A DNA stretch of 64,000 bases from assembly GCA_003574785.1 (NCBI GenBank), contig QORU01000006.1:186001-250000 (forward strand), written 5' to 3'. This DNA is from Taklimakanibacter deserti. GTDB lineage: Bacteria; Pseudomonadota; Alphaproteobacteria; Rhizobiales; Aestuariivirgaceae. Of this stretch, positions 34,664-42,719 are shown piece after piece (the first letter of the stretch is position 1; every line of letters begins with the position of its first letter). Below the pieces are notes generated by a model. It searched no databases. It was not told where the DNA came from and saw only the letters and a list, made by a program, of their open reading frames with translations. Both the position numbers and the translations under genes were made by a program.

Positions 34664-37600
34664 CTACCAGGCGAATCTCACCCCGGCATTGCCCGCGACG
34701 GCTTCATAATCCTCGGCAAATTGATAATTGCCGCGGATGAAGCCCGACCAGCCTTCGGACGCCACCATGCCGAAGCCCAAGGACACATCGCCGATCGTGC
34801 CGCCCGCATCATCCGATGCATCGAATGTCCCGAAAGTAGGATCGGTGATGCTGACGCCATTGTCGCCGGCGAATTCCTCCCACACGCTCGCCGTCACATC
34901 GCCCGAATAGATGACGGCGGTGCTGTCCGTATGCTCGAAGCCCAATCTCAGGCCCAGCCGGCCGCGCACGCTCGTCTCGTCATCGAACTCGACAGTGCCG
35001 CCGAAAATATCGACATCATCGATCTCGGTGTGAACCACGGCGAACGATGCCTGCGGCTCGACGAAGACGGTCTCGCCGAATTTGTATCCCGTATCGATGC
35101 GGCCGCCCACATTGGTGGCATCGGTGTCGGCATCGTCCGAGGCCGGCGCCAGGTCCTGCGGATCGATCTCGATATCAAGGAAATCGGCCTTCACCGTCAG
35201 ATCGGCATAGAAGGCATGGTCGAGATAGGTGACATAGGCGCCGACCGTCGGGCCTTCATAATTCCATTCGGTGTTGGTCTCGTCGAATTCAAGGTCCGAT
35301 GTCAGATAGCCGCCGAACACGCCGAAGAGCCAGGCCGAGCCGGCGTTTTCATGTCCGAAGTCGAAGCCCGCCAGACCGCCCCAGATCGTCTGCTTGCGGT
35401 CGAGCGTGAAGCCGTCTTCCTCGTCGTCCTGATCGACATAGGCACCCGTTCCGTTGAACCAGAAGCCGGGCGTGATCCTGGCAAGCGGTGTCGGCTCGAC
35501 CGGCTCGGCATAGTCGGCGGCAGGCGTCACGCTCATGCCTTCGAAGAGCACGCGCAGATCCGCCTGACGCTGCATGATCGTTCCCGTGGTCTGCTGCCAG
35601 ACCTGCTGCGCGCCCGAGATGCCAGCGGCGAATTCGTAGGCGCCGACGCCGATGCCGGAAGTATAGAGCTCATGGATGGTCTCGCCGCCGTCATCCAGCC
35701 TGAGATCCCAAGTGTAGAAGCCGGCATTGAGCGGGCCGCCGAGATCGAAATCCTCCTCTGTCGTGTTGCCGCCGGCAATGACGACCCTTATGCCTTGCGT
35801 GTTGGCGCCGGTCGCATCGACGACATTGACCGAGACGCGGGTCGTACCGCCGGTATCGCCGGCGACCCACAGCGTATCCGAAAGCCCGCCGGCCGCGGCT
35901 GGCCCCAGCACGGCATCCACCGCCAGGCCGCCGCCTTCACCCACATAGTCCGTTGCGCTATCCCCAAGTGCTGAACTGCCGAAATGCAGCTCGTCGCCTT
36001 CCTTGCCGTCGGCCAAGGTGACCAATCCGGAATTGTTGAAGCTCTCGAGCCTGCTGAACCGGGTTAATTCCGTGTCGCCCCCGCCGTCGGCGGCGCGCAG
36101 TGTGCCCGTGTTGGCGAGGCTATCGTGGCCGTCACCGAAGTCGTTGTTGCCGCCGGCGGTGTTCCAGAGCCCGTCATTGCCGAGCCTATCGTTGAATTCC
36201 GCGAGAGCGACCGTACCGATCAGCGTGCCATTGTTGTCGATTGCAGTGAGGCCGCCAGATGTCGTGATGGCGAGAGCGGTGGATTCGCCGGAAAGATTCG
36301 CCACGGTGCCGTTATTGGTGATCTTGATGGCGTCATCAATGGCGCCCAAGGCGCTCGTCGCATCGATGCCGGCGAGGCCGCCCCTGACATCGCCGCCGGT
36401 CGTGATCGTCACATTGCCCGAGGCCGTCGCCTCGATACCGTTGAGATCGGTCGCGCTGACCGCGCCCGCGCCTGTGGTGATATCTATCGTGCCTGAATTC
36501 GTAAAGGCATCGATGCCCCGCAAGCCCGCGGCCACGGCGCTGTCAGCCTTCACCTCGATATTGCCGCTGTCTGATATGGCGGCCACTATGCCATTGCCGT
36601 CGCCGGTAATCATGGTCCCGGCCGCCGTCGTCACCAGGATATCCCCCTCACCGGCATGCGCATTGATGCCGTGTTCCCCAATGCCGGTGACATCGCCGCC
36701 CGCCTTCACCGTGACATTGGCGCTTGCCGCGGCGTCTATGCCGTTGGCACCGCCGGTGACAGAAGCTGAGGTTTCGATGAGGACCGTGCCGCCAGGGCCG
36801 AGCGCCTCGGCGTCGATGCCGTGGCGGGTGCCGGACACGGCGCCTTGCGTCTTCACCACGGCATCGCCGCCCACAAGCGCACTGGGGCTCACGGCCGCAT
36901 AGGCGCTGATGCCGTTGCCATCGAAGCCAGTGACGGCTGAGCCCCCTCCCGTCATCACCTCGACATCGCCGTCAAGGGCGCGTGCGAAGATGCCGTCGCC
37001 GCCATTGCCAGTGACGTTGCCATTGGCTTCGATCTTGAGAATGCCGGTGCCGAAATTGCGTGCTTCGATACCATCCTCGCCGCCGGAAACTGTACTCGCG
37101 ACGCCCGTGGTGATGGTCAGGTCGCCGGCATATTCGCCGTTGCGCGCCTCAATCCCGTCGGCGGTGCCGCCCGTGACCTCGCCATAGACATCGATCTTGA
37201 GATTGCCGGTGCCCTGATTGTTGGCCAGGATTCCCTCGCCTGCGCCCGTCACCACACTTGCCGCACTCGTCGTGATGGTGAGGTCGATGCCGAGATTCTT
37301 GCCGATCGGCGGGCCCTCAGGGTCTCCCGGGTCGTAGACATAGCCGTAGGAATTGATCGCGGAAATGCCGATGGCGTTTTCGCCGGTGACGCTGCCCTCG
37401 ACGGTGATTTCGAGATTGCCGTTACCCTGGTTGACCGCCTGGATGCCGTCGTCGCCGCCGGTTATGGCGCTTCCCGCCCCCGCCGTGACGACGAGGTTCG
37501 CGCCACTCCTGAAATTATATGCATTGATGCCATCCAGGGTTTGCCCCGAGACCTCGCCGTCGGCCGCGATGCTGAGATCGCCTGCACCGTAGTTGCGGGC

Positions 37601-38551
37601 GTCGATGCCGTCACCATTGCCGGTAACGGCACTTGCCGTCCCGGTGGTTATCGTCAGGTTCTGGGCACCAATGGCAAAGAAAGAAGTGCCGTTTTCAGCG
37701 AAAATGCCGTCGCCTCCGTTGAGCTCGTCGTCGAGCGCGCCATAGGCAGTGACGTTGCCATCGGCAGTGATCTCAAGGTCACCTTCGCCGCGACTGGTGG
37801 CAAAGATGCCATTGTTTCCGCCCAAGACGTTGCTTTGGGCACCCGTGGTCACGGTCAGGTTGACGCCAGCATTCCACGCATAAATGCCGTCTGCAGTTTC
37901 GCCGGCAACCTCGCCATTGGCGATGACGGTCAGATCGCCATCGCCGGTACTGTTGGCATAGATGCCATAGTCGCCGCCTCTGATCACGCTTGCCGAGTCG
38001 GTGGTGACCGTCAGATCATCGCCAGTGCTGCTAAGATTGGCGTGTATGCCATCGTCGCCGTAGCCGGTGACCTGGCCGGAGGCGGTGATCGAGAGGCTGC
38101 CGCCTTCGCTAACGTTCGCAAAGATACCATTGGTCGATCCGGTGATCGTGCCATTGGTGATGATCGTCACCGCGCCATCGGTGCCATTATAGTTGCCCGT
38201 CGATCTCACATCGAGGCCATTGCCGCCGTCGTTGTTGATGATCGAGGCGCTGTAGTCGGTGAACTGGATATGGCCGTCGCCGGAGATGTAGAGGCCATCG
38301 GTGGTGACCTCGAAGGGCGCCACAGTGTTCACATCGGCATTGTCGAAGTTCAGATTGTCGCCCGTGATGGTGCCGGTGCAGACGATGTCCGGGGCGCCGG
38401 AAGTATCGCAGATGGCATAGGCCTGGCGGCCATAGCCCAGGAAGGGCACGACGGCGAGAATGGTCGTCAAAGCCAGTCGACTGCGGAGGCTCAGGCTTAT
38501 TGCGCGGTCGCCCGCAGGTTGCGGATCAATCCCCTTGAGCTTTCCTGCCAT
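34664..38551 (-). CDS. large autotransporter with repetitive passenger
   Basis: A 1295-residue outer-membrane protein. It has a long signal peptide (SLRSRLALTTILAVVPFLGYGRQAYA), a passenger of roughly 850 residues made of degenerate beta-helix-like repeats (DGI.A.N.G.GDL.I.A.GEVTG, with V-T-G/I-T-G and TIDITTGAG patterns), and a C-terminal autotransporter barrel of about 280 residues ending FAEDYEAVAGNAGVRFAW with a terminal aromatic. ATG 38551 is chosen because the signal starts there; the frame is open further upstream. Likely role: surface adhesion or biofilm (family knowledge). Confidence 0.85.
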   Translation of the reverse strand: MAGKLKGIDPQPAGDRAISLSLRSRLALTTILAVVPFLGYGRQAYAICDTSGAPDIVCTGTITGDNLNFDNADVNTVAPFEVTTDGLYISGDGHIQFTDYSASIINNDGGNGLDVRSTGNYNGTDGAVTIITNGTITGSTNGIFANVSEGGSLSITASGQVTGYGDDGIHANLSSTGDDLTVTTDSASVIRGGDYGIYANSTGDGDLTVIANGEVAGETADGIYAWNAGVNLTVTTGAQSNVLGGNNGIFATSRGEGDLEITADGNVTAYGALDDELNGGDGIFAENGTSFFAIGAQNLTITTGTASAVTGNGDGIDARNYGAGDLSIAADGEVSGQTLDGINAYNFRSGANLVVTAGAGSAITGGDDGIQAVNQGNGNLEITVEGSVTGENAIGISAINSYGYVYDPGDPEGPPIGKNLGIDLTITTSAASVVTGAGEGILANNQGTGNLKIDVYGEVTGGTADGIEARNGEYAGDLTITTGVASTVSGGEDGIEARNFGTGILKIEANGNVTGNGGDGIFARALDGDVEVMTGGGSAVTGFDGNGISAYAAVSPSALVGGDAVVKTQGAVSGTRHGIDAEALGPGGTVLIETSASVTGGANGIDAAASANVTVKAGGDVTGIGEHGINAHAGEGDILVTTAAGTMITGDGNGIVAAISDSGNIEVKADSAVAAGLRGIDAFTNSGTIDITTGAGAVSATDLNGIEATASGNVTITTGGDVRGGLAGIDATSALGAIDDAIKITNNGTVANLSGESTALAITTSGGLTAIDNNGTLIGTVALAEFNDRLGNDGLWNTAGGNNDFGDGHDSLANTGTLRAADGGGDTELTRFSRLESFNNSGLVTLADGKEGDELHFGSSALGDSATDYVGEGGGLAVDAVLGPAAAGGLSDTLWVAGDTGGTTRVSVNVVDATGANTQGIRVVIAGGNTTEEDFDLGGPLNAGFYTWDLRLDDGGETIHELYTSGIGVGAYEFAAGISGAQQVWQQTTGTIMQRQADLRVLFEGMSVTPAADYAEPVEPTPLARITPGFWFNGTGAYVDQDDEEDGFTLDRKQTIWGGLAGFDFGHENAGSAWLFGVFGGYLTSDLEFDETNTEWNYEGPTVGAYVTYLDHAFYADLTVKADFLDIEIDPQDLAPASDDADTDATNVGGRIDTGYKFGETVFVEPQASFAVVHTEIDDVDIFGGTVEFDDETSVRGRLGLRLGFEHTDSTAVIYSGDVTASVWEEFAGDNGVSITDPTFGTFDASDDAGGTIGDVSLGFGMVASEGWSGFIRGNYQFAEDYEAVAGNAGVRFAW
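36400..38260 (-). repeat. degenerate tandem repeats encoding the autotransporter passenger
   Basis: Units of about 90-130 bp recur, each containing a GATGCCGTC / GATGGC-type segment for the DGI motif and a GTGACC..GCCGGC-type segment for VTG. Copies are diverged, not exact. This is coding repetition from passenger evolution. Confidence 0.7.
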
Positions 38552-38702
38552 GCCCCTCGCCCCCCGTGGACCGTCGCCCGTAGCGATTCTGACCTGACTA
38601 AGCGGCAAATACAATGAAAATTTCCGCCAGGTCGGAATTTGTCGCCGCGAGACGTGACTGGTGATTTGTGCGAGCTGTGGCCTTTGCACCACAGGATTAC
38701 AG

Positions 38703-39890
38703 CTAAGGACGCGCTGTTGCGGCCGGCTCCGGGGCAGCGCCGGCGGTCGCCTCCGCGCTCCTCGGCTTAAGCCCCTCATAGGTGATGAGCGTCTTGATCT
38801 CGTTCGAGGCGAAGCCGAGCGACATGGGGCAAGTGATTCCAGGCAGCACCGCCACGTCGAAGATTTCGGCCACAGCGCCATCGATGCGGAACCATTCGAC
38901 GCAGGTTCCGGTGTCGAGATCGATCACCTGGACGCCGCACCAGGGCTCGGAGTCCGTCGCTTTCAGCCGATCATCGAGCGCGAGGCCTTCGAAGCGCTTG
39001 TAGCGCGGCTTCGACAGGCCGACGAAAGCATGCCGGCCATGGATGGCGAGGCCGCGCACGAAGCCGGGGCAGAAGGTGTGCGGGCGGAACGCGCCCTTGG
39101 CAAGATCGATCTCGCCCAGTTCCCCGGTCCCGGAATTCAGCACCCACAATTGCCCGTTCACCAGGCGCGGCGAATGCGGCATCGACAGGCCGGTGCAGAC
39201 GATCTCGCCCGTATCGACATCGACGACGATGCCGCCATTGGCGCGCCGGTCGCGCCAGCCGTCGATCGTGTCGGAGCGCGACACCGCCGTGACATAGCGC
39301 GGCCGTCCCTTTTCCATCGCAAGGCCGTTCAAATGGCAGCGGTCTTCCTCGACGAGCCCCGAGATGAACGGCGGCATCCAGAGGGTTGAGAAACTGTGCC
39401 GCTCGGAGGGCACGGCCAGGCAATTATAGGCGGTGTTGACGAAGACGATGCGCCCGTCGGCCATGAGCCCGATCTCATGCGCGTCGAGGACGCCCGTCGT
39501 ATAGGTGACGCGCGGCACATAGCAGGCATCCTGCGTGTGATTGATGAACTGCCCCTTCTCGAGGACGTTCTCGAAGCGCTGGATCTGAAACAGCGTGGCG
39601 AGCGCCAGGGTGCGGCCCTCGGCGGCAAGGCCCATGGCCTTGGGGAACAGCCGCTCGTCCACCATCAGCCCGCCTTTCTTGGGATTGCGGCCGACCAGAT
39701 AGAGCTTGCCGGACTGGTAGGAGGTGAAGCCCAGCGAGACATCGAGGCGGGCGAGCAGGCGCGGAAAGCCGCCCGACATCGAATAGGTGGTCTTCGGTGC
39801 TTCCTGGGCGGCGGGCGCGGTTCCTTCCGGTGCAGGCGTGCTTTCGGTGGCGGGCGCCGGTTCGGGATGGATTGTCGAGGGCTGATGCAA
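38703..39890 (-). CDS. TIGR03032 (DUF4915)-like protein
   Basis: A 395-residue protein resembling the TIGR03032 family, found in bacteria near secreted or repeat proteins; no biochemical role is known. Characteristic blocks are HTQDACYVPRVTYTTGVLDAHE, NTAYNCLAVPSERHSFSTLW and LVNGQLWVLNSGTGELGEID, suggesting a beta-propeller. The first ~37 residues are Pro/Ala-rich (TESTPAPEGTAPAAQ). The start is a TTG at 39890 with a weak ribosome site; ATG 39779 is an alternative. It lies upstream of the autotransporter on the same strand, 151 bp away. Confidence 0.7.
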   Translation of the reverse strand: MHQPSTIHPEPAPATESTPAPEGTAPAAQEAPKTTYSMSGGFPRLLARLDVSLGFTSYQSGKLYLVGRNPKKGGLMVDERLFPKAMGLAAEGRTLALATLFQIQRFENVLEKGQFINHTQDACYVPRVTYTTGVLDAHEIGLMADGRIVFVNTAYNCLAVPSERHSFSTLWMPPFISGLVEEDRCHLNGLAMEKGRPRYVTAVSRSDTIDGWRDRRANGGIVVDVDTGEIVCTGLSMPHSPRLVNGQLWVLNSGTGELGEIDLAKGAFRPHTFCPGFVRGLAIHGRHAFVGLSKPRYKRFEGLALDDRLKATDSEPWCGVQVIDLDTGTCVEWFRIDGAVAEIFDVAVLPGITCPMSLGFASNEIKTLITYEGLKPRSAEATAGAAPEPAATARP

Positions 39891-40258
39891 GATGGCCTAC
39901 CGGAAAAATCGCGTTGGGGTGAGGACTACAGCGCTTTGATCGTTTCGATCAATATTCATTTGGCCCCACGGCTTTTGCGGACTTTGCGGCGCAACACGAT
40001 TCGCGGATTCAGGGAAATTCAGGGAATCGACGGCTCGTTTCGAGCGCAGGCGGCGTCCCGGAATTTTGAAACAATGCCAATAATATCAGTATTTTAACAT
40101 AATTTTGCTGCGGTGCACAGCAGGGAATTTCGAGCACGGCTGCGCATCGGCCGACCACCCCCAACTTTCCCCTTGCCTTCGCGGGCCAAAAGAACATAAC
40201 AGGAATGCTCCCTTGCCGGCCGATCTTCCTTCGGCCGGCGCAACGACGGAGCATTCGC
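39891..40258. other. intergenic region with AT-rich promoter patch and hairpin
   Basis: About 368 bp between the divergent TIGR03032-like and ParB-like genes. An AT-rich patch at 40072-40106 (AATAATATCAGTATTTTAAC) is the likely promoter area. GCCGGCCGA (40215-40223) and TCGGCCGGC (40231-40239) form a perfect 9-bp hairpin with a 7-nt loop, 19 bp before the TTG start. No convincing gene is present. Confidence 0.5.
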
Positions 40259-41092
40259 TTGCCCAAGATCGATCACTTGCCGCCGCAGGCGCTGAAACCC
40301 TGGCCGGGCAACGCACGCCGGCATTCGCGCAAGCAGATTCGGCAGCTCATCGACAGCATTCGCCGCTTCGGCTTTACAAGCCCGGTCGTCATCGACGATG
40401 CGGGCCACATCCTTGCCGGGCACGGCCGGGCGCAGGCGGCGTGCGCGCTGGGCCTGCCCGAAGTGCCGTGCCACCGGCTCGACCATCTGAGCGAGACCGA
40501 GAAGCGGGCCTATGTCATTGCCGACAACAAGCTCGCGCTCAATGCAACCTGGGACAGGAAGCTCCTGGCGCAGGAGCTCAGCCATTTCCGCGTGCGGGAG
40601 ATCGATTTCGACGTCGGCGTCATCGGCTTCTCGACCGGCGAGATGGAGGGGCTCTTCGGCACGGCTTCGGCGGATGAGGGCTCCGATCGCGCAGACGACG
40701 AGAATCACGCGCGGGTCGAAACGCACGACGAAATCCCCCGGGTCAAGCGCTGCGCTCACGGCGACGTCTGGCAATTGGGACCGCATCGGCTCGTATGCAG
40801 CCGGAAGCTCAATGGCCCCGTCTTCGAAGGATGGCCTGGCGGCTGCACAGAGCAGATGATCGTCATGGCGCCGGGAGACTCTCATGCCGATGATGTCTCA
40901 CACTCCAACCAATGGAATACGGACACCCTCCTCGCCGCCGATAGAGCGCAAAAGCTTATTGTCCTCGCCGAGCCCGATCTCGCCAAATGCGAGCGCATGC
41001 TCGCGCGCTGGGAAGCCCATGCGAGGGCCCCTGCAACAAGGCTCCGCCGTCCGACCGGGCATGGCCATGACGGACCGGAGGATTCCCGATGA
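40259..41092 (+). CDS. ParB-like nuclease domain protein with degenerate methyltransferase tail
   Basis: A 277-residue protein. Residues 1-100 are a ParB N-terminal domain (LKPWPGNARRHSRKQI, GHILAGHGRAQAACALGL, IADNKLALNATWD). In many phage-derived relatives this is followed by a DNA methyltransferase. Here only the edges of that pattern remain: DVWQLGPHRLVC and DLAKCERMLARWEAHARAPATRL, with no DPPY-type motif between. TTG 40259 fits homologue starts and has GGAG 8 nt upstream; ATG 40205 would run through the hairpin. Its stop overlaps the next start (ATGA). Confidence 0.65.
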   Translation: MPKIDHLPPQALKPWPGNARRHSRKQIRQLIDSIRRFGFTSPVVIDDAGHILAGHGRAQAACALGLPEVPCHRLDHLSETEKRAYVIADNKLALNATWDRKLLAQELSHFRVREIDFDVGVIGFSTGEMEGLFGTASADEGSDRADDENHARVETHDEIPRVKRCAHGDVWQLGPHRLVCSRKLNGPVFEGWPGGCTEQMIVMAPGDSHADDVSHSNQWNTDTLLAADRAQKLIVLAEPDLAKCERMLARWEAHARAPATRLRRPTGHGHDGPEDSR

Positions 41093-41655
41093 GCGACGAT
41101 CACATGCTCCAACCCGCGGCAGATGCGAAACCGGAGAGCTATGCGGTCGGCTTTGGCAAGGCGCCGGCCGCCAACCGTTTCACCAAGGGCCGGTCGGGCA
41201 ATCCGAGCGGCAAGCCCAAAGGCCGGCGCAACAAGCTGCCGGCCCTCAATGAAGCGCGGCTGAAGCGCATCATTCTCGAGGAGGCCTACCGCACGATCGA
41301 GATTCACGAGGACGGCCGCAAGCTTACCATCTCGATGGTGCAGGCCGCCATGCGCGCGCTCGCCGTCGCCGCGGTCAAAGGCAAGCTCCACGCCCAGGCG
41401 CTGCTCATCAGGCTGGTGGGCATGGTCGAGGAGCAGAACGAGACGCATCATGATCGATATGCCGACGCCCTGCTCGACTACAAGATCAAATGGATGAACG
41501 AGCTGGCGCGCCGCAAGGCGGCAGGTCTCCAATATCCCGACCCTGTGCCGCATCCGGACGACATCCATGTGGACGCGGCCGACGGCACGATCCGCATCGT
41601 GGAACCAGGGACGGACCGGCGTGCGAAGGAGAGGGAGAACGAGGAAGATCCGTGA
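41089..41655 (+). CDS. DUF5681 domain protein (phage-type)
   Basis: A 188-residue protein beginning with the DUF5681 signature: RFTKGRSGNPSGKPKGRRNK, a basic, Gly-rich segment seen in phage and prophage proteins of alphaproteobacteria, often beside ParB/methylase genes. The rest is helical and charged. Overlap ATGA with the ParB-like gene shows coupling. The pair looks like a domesticated or remnant phage module. Confidence 0.85.
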   Translation: MSDDHMLQPAADAKPESYAVGFGKAPAANRFTKGRSGNPSGKPKGRRNKLPALNEARLKRIILEEAYRTIEIHEDGRKLTISMVQAAMRALAVAAVKGKLHAQALLIRLVGMVEEQNETHHDRYADALLDYKIKWMNELARRKAAGLQYPDPVPHPDDIHVDAADGTIRIVEPGTDRRAKERENEEDP

Positions 41656-41691
41656 TCAGATGTGCTTGGCCCGTCTCCAGCGAGGCCAGCC

Positions 41692-42603
41692 TCACATCGC
41701 CGACGCGCCCGAGAAGGTCATGCTCATGAAATCGTGGAACACGCGCGTCGCCGGCGCCTGCTGCAGCGCCCGGTTCCAGGCGAGGCCGACATCCATGGTC
41801 GGGATGTCGCCGATCACATTGCGCGTCTCGATGCGCTGGCCTTCGAGCGACCAGGGCCGGTAGACCATGTCGGAGAGGACGGTGACGCCCATGCCGGCGG
41901 CGACCATGCTGCGCACCGCCTCGACGGACGAGGTCTTCACGATCATGCGCGGCTCGAGTCCGGCCCTCGCCCAATATTTGCCGGCGGTGTGCATGGCCTC
42001 ATCGACGGTCAGCATCACATAAGGCTCCTGGGCGATATCGGCGAGCGTCACATTCTCGCTGGTGAGGAGCGCATGCTCGACCGGCAGCCACAGCCGGCGC
42101 CGCGACTTGACCAGGGTCTCCGACGCGATGCGCGCCGTGTCGGCGAGGTTCGAGACCAGCATCACCGCGATATCGAGGGTGCGGTCGACGAGCCCCTTCT
42201 CGATCGCCTCGCGCGGCAATTCGCGCAGTTCGACCGAGATGCGCGGATAGTTGCGCAGGAAGCGGGCATAATGGCGCGGCATGAAATAGCCCGCGACCGT
42301 ATAGGTGACGCCGACCCTGATATGGCCTGAATGCGCCGTATCCGCGGTCAAGGGCGCGCTCATCGCCTCGTTCACCGCCGCCATGATGATGCGCGCATGC
42401 TGCAGGAAGCGGGTGCCCTCGGCGGTAAGCGCCACACCCGAGGGCTGGCGGTCGAACAGGCGGACGCCCAGATCGTCCTCGAGCTGCTTGATCGCGGCGG
42501 TGACCGCCGATTGCGAGACATTGAGCTCGATCGCCGCCTGGCTCACTTGCCCGGCATCGGCGGCGGCGATGAAATACCTGACCTGCTTGATCGAGAGCGT
42601 CAT
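41692..42603 (-). CDS. LysR family transcriptional regulator
   Basis: A 303-residue protein with an N-terminal winged helix (LSIKQVRYFIAAADAGQVSQAA, LNVSQSAVTAAIKQLEDDLG) and a periplasmic-binding-like effector domain. It is divergent from the CoxL-like gene, with 116 bp between. The shared promoter segment starts right at its ATG and has a second copy upstream of pxpA at 45239, so this regulator probably controls both operon parts. Confidence 0.92.
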   Translation of the reverse strand: MTLSIKQVRYFIAAADAGQVSQAAIELNVSQSAVTAAIKQLEDDLGVRLFDRQPSGVALTAEGTRFLQHARIIMAAVNEAMSAPLTADTAHSGHIRVGVTYTVAGYFMPRHYARFLRNYPRISVELRELPREAIEKGLVDRTLDIAVMLVSNLADTARIASETLVKSRRRLWLPVEHALLTSENVTLADIAQEPYVMLTVDEAMHTAGKYWARAGLEPRMIVKTSSVEAVRSMVAAGMGVTVLSDMVYRPWSLEGQRIETRNVIGDIPTMDVGLAWNRALQQAPATRVFHDFMSMTFSGASAM

Positions 42604-42669
42604 CTATCTGTTTTTGTAATACCTAGTTGCGGTTTTTCCGATTTTACAATCTCGCACCTGCAACACAAT
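42602..42669 (+). promoter_or_regulatory. promoter module, copy 1 (LysR/CoxL-like)
   Basis: A 68-bp segment beginning ATCTATCTGTTTTT, containing TTTTCCGATTTTACAAT, then TGCAAC and CAATA. It aligns without gaps to 45239-45306 with 13 mismatches by eye (about 81% identical). It includes the LysR start codon and faces the CoxL-like gene. Confidence 0.65.
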
Positions 42670-42719
42670 ATCCCTTCGAACCGGCTTCAAGACCGGCAGC
42701 GAGTCTAGGGAGAGAAGAC

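Noticed and set aside
36003..36902. Plus-strand frame and repeat-rich stretch inside the autotransporter
   Set aside because: Low-complexity antisense of the passenger repeats; units are diverged and spacers irregular, so it is not a CRISPR array.
38675..38694. CTGTGG/CCACAG hairpin after the TIGR03032-like gene
   Set aside because: A 6-bp stem without a T-run is too weak to call a terminator.
40205..41092. ATG 40205 as start of the ParB-like gene
   Set aside because: It would translate the 9-bp hairpin and has a badly spaced ribosome site; TTG 40259 fits family starts better, though this is not certain.
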